DNA of 64,000 nucleotides from CAYQQJ01 sp964419935. Its GTDB lineage: Bacteria > Pseudomonadota > Gammaproteobacteria > Pseudomonadales > Cellvibrionaceae. The stretch lies in assembly GCA_964419935.1 (NCBI GenBank), contig CAYQQJ010000016.1:1-64000 (forward strand). The letters run 5' to 3'. How positions within the stretch are numbered: position 1 is the stretch's first letter; every line of letters begins with the position of its first letter. Of the stretch, positions 8,155 to 15,451 are shown piece by piece. A program made the position numbers and the translations under genes. Below the pieces are notes generated by a model. The model was not told where the DNA came from, did no database searches, and was given only the letters and a program-made list of their open reading frames with translations.

Positions 8155-10902
8155 CTGTATCTCCCGAATCCGATTCAACGGCTCGAGATAGCGGTAATAC
8201 TGTGCCTGGTTCATGTTATATACGGTGGTGGAACAGTCGCCCTGAAGAAATTCCTGCAACAGCTCGCTCGCGCTGCTGCGCCATTGGTCGAGAGTCTGCG
8301 GCCAATCGTCCGGGAGAGGCTTCACCGACCCCGCTGGCACAATGCCTTCGATGGTGCCGTCTTCGGCGGACAGCTGGCCAACACCGGCGAACGCGGCGCG
8401 TTTCACGTTGAGTTCTGCGAAGGCGATGGCGGCAACCTCGTCTGCCTGGGCCAATGCGTACAACGGCAGCTGCAAATCCGCCGGCCGCTCGCCTTGCCAT
8501 TGCTGGATCGATGCGTTACCGGTTTTGTAGTCGATGATCAGTTTCTTTCCTGACGGGAGCTGGTCCACGCGATCGATCCGACCGGTCAGCTGCGCCTCGC
8601 CATTGGCTGTGGCAATGCGCAATGTTTGTGGCGTCTCGGTCGCGGCAACTCTGAAGGGTGGACGTTGCGCTTCCAATGCCAGCCATTTCAGTGCGAGGGT
8701 CTCGAGGCGCTGCTGTTCGAGGGCGAAGAAGCGCGGGTGCAAGAGGTCGCTGCGTTTCAAGCGCCAAAAGGCGAGGGTGGATTCCACAGTGTCGCGAACC
8801 TTGTCGGCAAGCGCTTGGGGCTCCATTTGCACCAGAGTCTGATGATCTTCCAGGGACTCCCACAGGCTTGCCATTAACGCATGCACCATAGTGCCCCGTT
8901 CAGCGGCGTTGAGCCCGATGGTCAATGACTCCCGAGGGCGCGCACCCAGCCGGTAAACCGCAAAGGCATTGAACGGACAGATGGCCTGCAACTTGATAGG
9001 GCCGGTACCCCCAGGCAGAGGTTGGGAGAGCTCCGTCCAGGGCGGCGCCTTGCTGCAGTCGATTGATTCGAATACGGCGCTCTGGGCGATGGTCTCGGCA
9101 TAGTTTTGCAAGTCCGTATTCGGTAGGGCGCCATGGGGCAGGTTCATATCCTGAAGGTCAGGACGAGGGCCGGCGAGGCTCTCAAGGCCGATTGGTCCGA
9201 CGTCGCGAATCAACTGGCTGGGTTGAAGCGCAACTTCACCTTCGCTCGCCGGCCAGCTGAATATCAGATCCTGTGCGGATTCCTTCAGACGTTGAGTCAG
9301 CGCTCGGGCATAAACCAATTCCCGCTCAGCGTTGGAGCGGGGCAGTCCCAATCGATTCTGAACTGTGAGTGGAATGAACGGATTGGGTTTGGCGGCAGGT
9401 GGCCAGCTCAGGTCCGACAGATCCGTCACCCAGCAATGGTCAAAATGTAAGCCGGCGCCTTCCAGTAAACCGAGGATTTGCACCGGGGAGGTTTGAGTCT
9501 GTGCCTGAAATGTTGTGCTGTCCGCCAGCTCCCGCAGATACTGTAGAGCGTGCGCCAGTGTTACCGGGGAGGGCAAGCAGGCGTCGCACTGACCGAGCTG
9601 CTCCAATAATTGATAAAGATGCTGCTGTTGTTGGTATTCGGGGCTGTCCAGCACGCGCGTGCCCGGCCAGCGGCAAATTCGCAACTGTTCGGCAAACACG
9701 TCTGCCCAGGCGTTATAACTCTGCTGACGTGGCTGGCGTCGGGCGAGCTCGGTAAAATCCGTCAGGGCATCGGCGATTGGCCAGCTGTCCTCGCTGTCGT
9801 ACTGTTGCTGCGCTTTTTCCGCGAGCCGGCGAAGTTCCCCGGTGGTTAACTGCATCTTGCTGGAACGGTTCAGGCGCAGTAACAACTCCCGCCGGCCATT
9901 GTCCAGCCCACGGCCCCAAAAGGGCGAAAGCAGCAACCGCCGCCAATCATCGGGCGTTAATGTGCGAAGGTTGAACGACAAGAGCGTCAACGCATCCGCC
10001 ACCAGGGGAACCGATGACAGGGAGACGCCAGCAGAAAAGTTGAACGGCAGCGTCAGGCGGGGCTCGGTCGGGAGCCAGGTTTCCGTTTCGAATACCTCTG
10101 TGAATATGCGTTCGACTATCGGGCGCAGGCTACTCAAGCGTGGCACGATGATGCCAATTCGTGGAACTTCGCCAGATTCAGGCGTTGCCCCTGCGGAAGC
10201 CTCTATTAACCTGCGGCTCCAGAGTGCGGCAGCACGAATTTCGCTCTCCGCGTCCGCTGCTGTGGTACGTCGACATTGATGTGAAGAAGCCGGAAGTGGA
10301 CGCCAATGCTCCACATTCGCTGCAGCGCCTTTGAACAGCGATGTCAACTGTGGGGAAAGGTCGTCGAAACCGTACAGCAATATTTGAGGGATTTTTGGCA
10401 GGAGTTCCATTTCAAAGGCCTGCCGCACCCCGGTGCGACAATGAGTGGCGGTGGTGAGGCCACGTTGAGTCAACAACGCCTGATAGCGTCGGTACCAGCG
10501 TACGAAGCAAACATATTCCTCCCGCTGCTCAAAATCGCTGCTGTCCAGGGGAATTTCCCACTCGTCCACCAGCCGCGCCGCGCCTTCTGTCTGCTGCGCC
10601 AACTGAGCGGGGCCTATGAGGGCCAGTGTTGGCGGGTCCGCTTCGATGATCTGGTGCCAGAGTTTGCGGCACTGGAATGGGGTGAGCAGAACGCGTTCGC
10701 TCCCCGTAACACCTCTATCCTGAAGTTCCAGCCATTGTTCATTAACCCAATCATCGGCGGCGTAGATAGTGGGCGCAGGTTGCCATTTCTGCGTCGCAAT
10801 GTTGGAGGTTAACGCGCGCTGCAAACGGCGGTTGGCGGTAATCACTACCGCGCCGCGGGCAAGCGAGTTGATCAAAAACTGCTGGGATGGGGCGCTGAGC
10901 AT
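8149..10902 (-). CDS. AddB-like PD-(D/E)XK nuclease, probable DNA repair protein
   Basis: This is the probable partner of the downstream helicase-nuclease. About 917 residues are encoded from the ATG at 10902. An upstream in-frame TTG at 10923 would add seven residues, but neither start has a clear ribosome-binding site. The N-terminus VVITANRRLQRAL and the long middle resemble inactivated helicase domains of AddB. The C-terminal nuclease is visible as GRIDRVDQLPSGKKLIIDYKTG followed by LQLPLYALAQ. CPFNAFAVYRLGARP sits where AddB has its first Fe-S cysteine, but I do not see the usual downstream C-x2-C-x5-C cluster, so the iron-sulfur site is probably missing. The family is often annotated as probable DNA repair protein. 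Confidence 0.87.
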   Translation of the reverse strand: MLSAPSQQFLINSLARGAVVITANRRLQRALTSNIATQKWQPAPTIYAADDWVNEQWLELQDRGVTGSERVLLTPFQCRKLWHQIIEADPPTLALIGPAQLAQQTEGAARLVDEWEIPLDSSDFEQREEYVCFVRWYRRYQALLTQRGLTTATHCRTGVRQAFEMELLPKIPQILLYGFDDLSPQLTSLFKGAAANVEHWRPLPASSHQCRRTTAADAESEIRAAALWSRRLIEASAGATPESGEVPRIGIIVPRLSSLRPIVERIFTEVFETETWLPTEPRLTLPFNFSAGVSLSSVPLVADALTLLSFNLRTLTPDDWRRLLLSPFWGRGLDNGRRELLLRLNRSSKMQLTTGELRRLAEKAQQQYDSEDSWPIADALTDFTELARRQPRQQSYNAWADVFAEQLRICRWPGTRVLDSPEYQQQQHLYQLLEQLGQCDACLPSPVTLAHALQYLRELADSTTFQAQTQTSPVQILGLLEGAGLHFDHCWVTDLSDLSWPPAAKPNPFIPLTVQNRLGLPRSNAERELVYARALTQRLKESAQDLIFSWPASEGEVALQPSQLIRDVGPIGLESLAGPRPDLQDMNLPHGALPNTDLQNYAETIAQSAVFESIDCSKAPPWTELSQPLPGGTGPIKLQAICPFNAFAVYRLGARPRESLTIGLNAAERGTMVHALMASLWESLEDHQTLVQMEPQALADKVRDTVESTLAFWRLKRSDLLHPRFFALEQQRLETLALKWLALEAQRPPFRVAATETPQTLRIATANGEAQLTGRIDRVDQLPSGKKLIIDYKTGNASIQQWQGERPADLQLPLYALAQADEVAAIAFAELNVKRAAFAGVGQLSAEDGTIEGIVPAGSVKPLPDDWPQTLDQWRSSASELLQEFLQGDCSTTVYNMNQAQYYRYLEPLNRIREIQL

Positions 10903-11190
10903 AAGGTGCTGTGAGGTCGTCAAAGAAGAAGGGTATGCAAGGCGGGTTTGCGGCCACCCCGCATCTCATCGAAGAGACTAACAGAATTCCGTCGGTCAGG
11001 GGGAGGTGGCAACGGTAAACCGAATGATTTCGCGGACTTGTCAGTTTTTCAAAATCCGCTCATGGCGGCCAGGGCGTGAGCCGGCACTAACTTGTTATGC
11101 ACAACACGAATGTCAATAGAAAATTTAACCGATTTAGACGCCATTCAGGGCTTGACTATCATTTTCGGTCTAGAAGTATTCCATAACCGA

Positions 11191-11219
11191 TTGATTTTAA
11201 AGTAAAAAACGAATATGAT
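11191..11219 (+). promoter_or_regulatory. Candidate sigma-70 promoter, orphan
   Basis: TTGATT (11191-11196) and TATGAT (11214-11219) are 17 bases apart. No gene follows directly. A terminator-like hairpin ends about 50 bases after the predicted start site near 11226. Confidence 0.4.
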
Positions 11220-11250
11220 CAAAAAACAATCAATTTAAGGGGCTACCAGT

Positions 11251-11275
11251 AAGGCCGGGCATCTGCGGCTTTTTA
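11251..11275 (+). terminator. Candidate intrinsic terminator with no gene upstream
   Basis: AAGGCCG and CGGCTTT form a seven-pair stem (one G-U) with an eight-base loop, running into TTTTT. No plus-strand gene ends before it. With the promoter at 11191 it would define a very short transcript. Confidence 0.45.
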
Positions 11276-11443
11276 CCAATGTTAATCCACCAAGTTATCC
11301 ACAGGAAATGTGGAAATGTTGGCGGGCAAAACCGGGTTCTTTCATGTCGATATTACAAATCATGATCAATGGTTGGCCGTTGATAGATCTTCGGGGATCT
11401 TCCAATCCCGACGGTGGGACATGGACAGCAAATCGAGTCCCTC

Positions 11444-11472
11444 TTGCCGATAATGAATCCCGGCGGTAATAT
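11444..11472 (+). promoter_or_regulatory. Candidate promoter of tRNA-Pro
   Basis: TTGCCG (11444-11449) and TAATAT (11467-11472) have 17-base spacing and are followed by the GC-rich GCGCCCC, as is usual at stable-RNA promoters. The tRNA begins about 38 bases after the predicted start site. Confidence 0.45.
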
Positions 11473-11517
11473 GCGCCCCTCAACTGAAGTAGATCAGCCT
11501 TTTTGGCTAAGGGTTTT

Positions 11518-11594
11518 CGGGCATTAGCGCAGTCTGGTAGCGCACCTCGTTCGGGACGAGGGGGTCGGAGGTTCAAATCCTCCATGCCCGACCA
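11518..11594 (+). tRNA. tRNA-Pro, anticodon CGG
   Basis: This is a complete 77-base cloverleaf. The acceptor CGGGCAT pairs with ATGCCCG and is followed by A and an encoded CCA. The D arm includes GCGCAGTCTGGTAGCGC. The anticodon stem CCTCG/CGAGG encloses the loop TTCGGGA with anticodon CGG. The T arm is GGAGG TTCAAAT CCTCC. It reads proline codon CCG. No integrated element follows its 3' end in this window. Confidence 0.97.
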
Positions 11595-11790
11595 ATTTAT
11601 CAGTGGAGAACTGCACGCCGCAGCAGGTTTTGCAGGCGTGGATCTAATAATAAGAATGGTTGGCACATCTTCATTATCAGCGACAGGATTATCATCTGGC
11701 GCTTTCAAGCAAGGCACAACTTCACATCGAGCAGCTCGAATCGAGCCTGCCGCTAACGTTATTACGGGTGATAGATGTTACAGGTGATAC

Positions 11791-12360
11791 ATGCTCGATA
11801 AACGCGAAGCCATTCTGCAAGCCGCACAGACATTGCTGGCGAAATATGGTTTTCACGGATTTTCGATGAAGCAGCTTGCTCGGGAGGCCGGTATGGCGGC
11901 AGGCACTGTTTATTTGTATTTCCACGACAAGGAGACCCTGATCCGGGAACTTCACAAGCAAATTATTGTGCAACTGGGTGTGGAGTGGTTTGCGGAGCAG
12001 GACACATCAAGACCGCTGGACGAGCAGTTTCAGTTGATCTGGTTGAAACTCTGGGATATCTGCATAGCGAACCCGGACCGGGTTATGTGCAAAGGCCAGT
12101 TCGACAACCTGCCGCCGGATAGCTCCCGGGCGCTGATTGAAAATGCTCAGGTGGGCCTGCAACCACTCTATACGCTGCTTCTGCAGGCGCGGGAGAGGGG
12201 ATTGCTAAAGCCACTTGCCGATGATGTTCTGTTGAGCCTGGGGATCGAACCTTGTCTTGCGTTAGCGCGGAAGCAGGTTTACGGGTTTATTGATCTTGAC
12301 CGCAATACGCTGCAGCAGGCCGCCGCGGCCAGCTGGGACGCGATGACTGTGAAAGGTTAG
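11791..12360 (+). CDS. TetR/AcrR family transcriptional regulator
   Basis: This 189-residue protein is of usual TetR size. The N-terminal helix-turn-helix runs through about residues 4-50: REAILQAAQTLLAKYG, then FSMKQLAREAGMAAGTVYLYF with the conserved YLYFHDKETL turn. The remaining helices form the ligand-binding and dimerisation domain, whose inducer cannot be read from sequence. AGGTGA lies four bases before the ATG. It is a lone gene between tRNA-Pro and mlaA, and the target genes are unknown. No strong operator palindrome was found in front of it. Confidence 0.9.
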   Translation: MLDKREAILQAAQTLLAKYGFHGFSMKQLAREAGMAAGTVYLYFHDKETLIRELHKQIIVQLGVEWFAEQDTSRPLDEQFQLIWLKLWDICIANPDRVMCKGQFDNLPPDSSRALIENAQVGLQPLYTLLLQARERGLLKPLADDVLLSLGIEPCLALARKQVYGFIDLDRNTLQQAAAASWDAMTVKG

Positions 12361-12467
12361 CGGGCTGGGTCTGAAACTGTTCAGCAAGTTCTCCTGATGG
12401 CAAACGGACCGCACCTCAAAAAATGGGTTGAATCGAATTCTTCAACAGTCTATTACCTGTTTGCCGG

Positions 12468-13280
12468 TCAATAGTCGTAGCTATCCTCATAGTAAGCATC
12501 TCCACCATAGTCGCCGCCACCAAAGTCATCTTCTACAACGCCGTCATTGATCAGGTATTCCCGGTTTTGCAGATAATAGTCGCGCATCAAAGTGTATCCA
12601 TCGCCGGACAATAGTGATTCAACTTCCAGCAGACCGGCTCGGTTATCGATAATATCCAGAGCGGTTAATCCATACTTCCAGGCGCTGTCGTCAACGTAGT
12701 ACAGCGGGTGGGTCAGGGTGTCGACGGGTTTGCCGACACCATCGCGCACCGTTGCCGGCCCCAACAGGGGTAACATCAGGTATGGACCTGAGTCGATTCC
12801 CCAGACCGCCAACGTCTGACCAAAATCTTCCCCATCCTGTTTGGCCAAGCCAGCCTTGGCTGCGACGTCGAATAACCCTGCAAGACCGACAGTAGAGTTG
12901 ATCAGAAAGCGGCCGCTGCTGTGGGCGGCATCTGCCCATTTCCACTGCAAGGCGCTGTTCAGGGTGTTGCGGACTTCGGTGAGGTTGCCGAAAAAATTCG
13001 ATACTCCCGTTTGTACCGGCTCGGGGGTGACGCTGTCATACGCCTGGGCTACCGGTTTCAGCACCCAGGAATCCACCTTGTTGTTGAAGGCAAAGATTCG
13101 TCGATTGACGTTTTCGAACGGATCCTGCGGATGAGTGGCTGCGCTCTCCTGGGGCTGGGCCGAGCCAGTGGGTTGGGGCGTAGACGCGCAGGCGGATAAC
13201 AGTAGCGCCAGGAGCGAACATATTATTAACCTGGCGCTGTTGGTGGGTGCGGTGGATGCGAATAGTTTGCGGATTGACAT
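12468..13280 (-). CDS. mlaA: MlaA/VacJ family outer-membrane lipoprotein
   Basis: MlaA is the outer-membrane component of the Mla pathway. It removes misplaced phospholipids from the outer leaflet and passes them to MlaC. The start chosen is the ATG at 13280 (MSIRKLF), which follows AGGT; an in-frame ATG at 13388 lies inside acrR and is rejected. A lipoprotein signal ends in LLLSACAS. The mature part shows the family signatures DPFENVNRRIFAFN, VSNFFGNLTEVRNTLN, RFLINSTVGLAGLFDVA, DFGQTLAVWGIDSGPYLMLPLLGP and DTLTHPLYYVD. The extreme C-terminus is odd: a tail rich in Asp, Gly and Tyr (GGGDYGGDAYYEDSYDY). It lies 55 bases downstream of acrR on the same strand, so co-transcription is likely. Confidence 0.93.
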   Translation of the reverse strand: MSIRKLFASTAPTNSARLIICSLLALLLSACASTPQPTGSAQPQESAATHPQDPFENVNRRIFAFNNKVDSWVLKPVAQAYDSVTPEPVQTGVSNFFGNLTEVRNTLNSALQWKWADAAHSSGRFLINSTVGLAGLFDVAAKAGLAKQDGEDFGQTLAVWGIDSGPYLMLPLLGPATVRDGVGKPVDTLTHPLYYVDDSAWKYGLTALDIIDNRAGLLEVESLLSGDGYTLMRDYYLQNREYLINDGVVEDDFGGGDYGGDAYYEDSYDY

Positions 13281-13335
13281 GATGAGACCTGTTGTCAGAT
13301 GGCTGCAATGATTGGTGTGGGTTGCGCCATGTGCA

Positions 13336-13971
13336 TCAGGCGTGGCGCATGGCCGGGCTGAATTTGAGCATGTCCAGAATCCCGTCAACCATGGATTCGG
13401 CTTCGGTTTCGAGGTCGAACCTTTGTGGTAGAAAGAGCCAGTTGCTCATTACTCCGGTGAAAAAGGCGTGCATGACGACCGCCGCCTTGTGGATGTCCAA
13501 GTCCTCCGGCAACAGCTTCTTTTCAACGGCACTGGCCAGAGTGCCTTCGATACGCTGTGTTGAATCCATGAATGCCGCTTGTTGCCGCAATTCAAGAGCT
13601 TTCGCTTCGCCATTGATCTCGAGCTTGTGGAACAGAATCGTGAACACCCGCCGACGCCGAGGGTTGCGGACGGTCTCTTTAAGCACAAGGATCGTGAACT
13701 CCCGCAAGCGCACCAGTGGGTCCGGTTCATCAATGTCGGGGCAGTACTCGGCCAGGCTTTCCAGCGGCAAATGGACCCGATCTACCATCGCTTCGAAGAT
13801 TTCCGTCTTGTTTTTGAAGTGCCAGTAGATGGCGCCTCGAGTCATCTCTGCCGCACTGGCGATGTCCATCAAAGTGGTGTGAGCAAAGCCCTTGTCATAG
13901 AAAACCTGTTCCGCGGCATCCAGTAAACGGTTGCGCGTTTCGAGTGAATCCTGTTTGGTTTTGCGGCTCAT
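13336..13971 (-). CDS. acrR: TetR-family efflux repressor (AcrR/TtgR-like)
   Basis: This 211-residue regulator is divergent from acrA-acrB-oprM, the classic arrangement for the local repressor of an RND pump. The N-terminal helix-turn-helix reads TRNRLLDAAEQVFYDKG, then TTLMDIASAAEMTRGAIYWHFKNKTEIF, and GAIYWHF is the hallmark of the AcrR/MexZ/TtgR group. The start at 13971 (MSRKTKQ) is preferred because AAGGG lies eight bases upstream; another ATG at 13989 lacks this. The shared upstream region holds two palindromes that could be its operators. Drug binding in the C-terminal domain and release of repression are family knowledge, not visible here. Confidence 0.9.
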   Translation of the reverse strand: MSRKTKQDSLETRNRLLDAAEQVFYDKGFAHTTLMDIASAAEMTRGAIYWHFKNKTEIFEAMVDRVHLPLESLAEYCPDIDEPDPLVRLREFTILVLKETVRNPRRRRVFTILFHKLEINGEAKALELRQQAAFMDSTQRIEGTLASAVEKKLLPEDLDIHKAAVVMHAFFTGVMSNWLFLPQRFDLETEAESMVDGILDMLKFSPAMRHA

Positions 13972-14105
13972 GCTTGGTGCCCTTAACATTCATGGATGCA
14001 TGTTTATAGCATGTTTAGTGATGGGACGCGAGTCGGAAAGTGGTACATGGTCATGGACGAGAGTCAATATCTATCATTGAATTCACAATTTTTACAAAAT
14101 AATAG

Positions 14106-14156
14106 TTGAAAGTGAACGCTCGTTCATATTAAATGCCATACATTCACAGTTGTATG
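14106..14156 (+). promoter_or_regulatory. Candidate acrA promoter with two TetR-type operator palindromes
   Basis: TTGAAA (14106-14111) and TTAAAT (14129-14134) have 17-base spacing. Between them lies the palindrome TGAACG-CT-CGTTCA (14113-14126), well placed to block RNA polymerase. Just downstream, CATACA-N8-TGTATG (14137-14156) resembles half of the E. coli AcrR operator. Binding by the adjacent regulator is inference. Confidence 0.6.
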
Positions 14157-14263
14157 TGGTGAAGTGGCTACTGCTTGCTTCGCGAGGCAGCATTAGCATT
14201 ATCGCCAGTACCGTTGTCTATCTTCCGCGCACCGATTCGATTAGTTGATTTTGAGGATAAAAA

Positions 14264-15448
14264 ATGAATTTCTATAGCAAATATGTCAGACACCTTGCGC
14301 TGGGAGCAGTTGTTGTGACGGCGTTGCAAGCCTGTGGCTCAGAGGAGGTTGCTGCACCAGCACCGGGCCCGGTTGAAGTCGGTGTGGTGACGCTGGCAGC
14401 TGAAGATGTTGTCTTGACCACCGAGCTGCCAGGACGTACCACGGCATTCCGTAAAGCGGAAATCCGGCCGCAGGTCACTGGCATTATCGTCAAGCGGTTG
14501 TTCGAAGAAGGTAGTGAAATTACCGAGGGGCAGCAGCTTTATCAGATAGACGACGCTAGATATAAAGCCGCTTATGCCACCGCACAGGCTGGCTTGGCAG
14601 AAGCCAAAGCGAACCTGGACGTGGCCCGTGCCCGCGAGCAACGCTATAAAGACCTGGTTGCTGCTCGAGCGGTGAGTCAGCAGGATTACGACGATGCGCT
14701 GGCAAGTTTCCGCCAGGCTGAGGCGGCCATTGCCGGTGCCGAAGCGGCGATTGAAACCGCGCGAATCAATTTGGAATACACCCGGGTGCTGGCGCCTATC
14801 AGCGGCCAGATTGGCAAGTCTGCAGTGACTGAAGGTGCTTTGGTAACGGCGGGTCAGGCACAAGCACTGGCTGTGATCCAACAGCTGGATCCCATTTATG
14901 TCGATATGTCGCAGTCAGTTGATGAGATTAACGAAATTCGGCGCGAGGTGGCCCAGGGAAACCTGGTTCGGGATGAAGCGCCGGAGGTTTATCTGAGCGG
15001 GCAGGGTCCGGAGCTTACCGGAACACTGGAATTCGCTGAAGTGGATGTAAATCAGTCAACCGGCACTGTAACCATGCGTGCGCAATTCGCCAATCCCGAT
15101 AACCTACTGTTGCCGGGCATGTTTGTGCGCGCGGTCGTGGAAGAAGGTACGCGAATGGGGGCGTTGCTGATTCCTCAACGGGGCGTGGCTCACAATCAGC
15201 AAGGTCAGGCGACTGTCATGGTCGTCAATGAGCAGGGGCAGGCCGAAATGCGAGTTCTGCAAGTTGGTCGTGCAATTGGCGGTGACTGGCTGGTGTTATC
15301 CGGTGTGCAACCCGGTGAGCAGGTGATTGTTGAGGGCCTGCAGAAAGTGCAGCCTGGCGCACCGGTCAAGGCCGTGCCCGCAGCTTCCGGCGCTAACTCG
15401 CAGCAGCCACAACAGTCGGGCCAGTCGCCCGTGAATTCGGAGGGTTAA
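14264..15448 (+). CDS. acrA: RND efflux pump periplasmic adaptor (AcrA/MexA type)
   Basis: This membrane-fusion protein links the inner-membrane pump AcrB to the outer-membrane channel. The 394 residues begin with a lipoprotein signal whose lipobox is LQAC (lipid-anchored Cys at about residue 24). The lipoyl and hairpin halves follow: LPGRTTAFRKAEIRPQVTGI, EGQQLYQIDDARY, the long alpha-helical hairpin AQAGLAEAKANLDVARARE, then VLAPISGQIGKSAVTEGALV and the beta-barrel segment GTVTMRAQFANPDNLLLPGMFVR. It is the first gene of a three-gene operon, three bases before acrB. Likely repressed by the divergent TetR regulator. Confidence 0.96.
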   Translation: MNFYSKYVRHLALGAVVVTALQACGSEEVAAPAPGPVEVGVVTLAAEDVVLTTELPGRTTAFRKAEIRPQVTGIIVKRLFEEGSEITEGQQLYQIDDARYKAAYATAQAGLAEAKANLDVARAREQRYKDLVAARAVSQQDYDDALASFRQAEAAIAGAEAAIETARINLEYTRVLAPISGQIGKSAVTEGALVTAGQAQALAVIQQLDPIYVDMSQSVDEINEIRREVAQGNLVRDEAPEVYLSGQGPELTGTLEFAEVDVNQSTGTVTMRAQFANPDNLLLPGMFVRAVVEEGTRMGALLIPQRGVAHNQQGQATVMVVNEQGQAEMRVLQVGRAIGGDWLVLSGVQPGEQVIVEGLQKVQPGAPVKAVPAASGANSQQPQQSGQSPVNSEG

Positions 15449-15451
15449 TCG

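Larger units (their letters stand above)
11095..11303. other. Gene-free AT-rich stretch with two DnaA-box-like sites
   Basis: The 590 bases between the AddB-like start and the tRNA hold no convincing gene. TTATGCACA (11095-11103) and TTATCCACA (11295-11303) both fit the DnaA box consensus TTWTNCACA and lie exactly 200 bases apart around AT-rich DNA. No dnaA, dnaN, gyrB or parAB is nearby, so a replication origin is not claimed. Confidence 0.3.

Noticed and set aside
11095..11303. Chromosomal replication origin
   Set aside because: Only two DnaA-like boxes occur and no dnaA, dnaN, gidA or parAB neighbour is present.
11295..11717. Minus-strand 140-codon open frame
   Set aside because: It is the reverse complement of tRNA-Pro and its flanks (peptide RPPRPERGALPDC is the usual tRNA artefact).
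11518..11790. Integration site at the 3' end of tRNA-Pro
   Set aside because: No integrase gene or repeat of the tRNA 3' end is found downstream.
13281..13388. N-terminal extension of MlaA from the ATG at 13388
   Set aside because: It would lie inside acrR and place 36 unrelated residues before a good lipoprotein signal.
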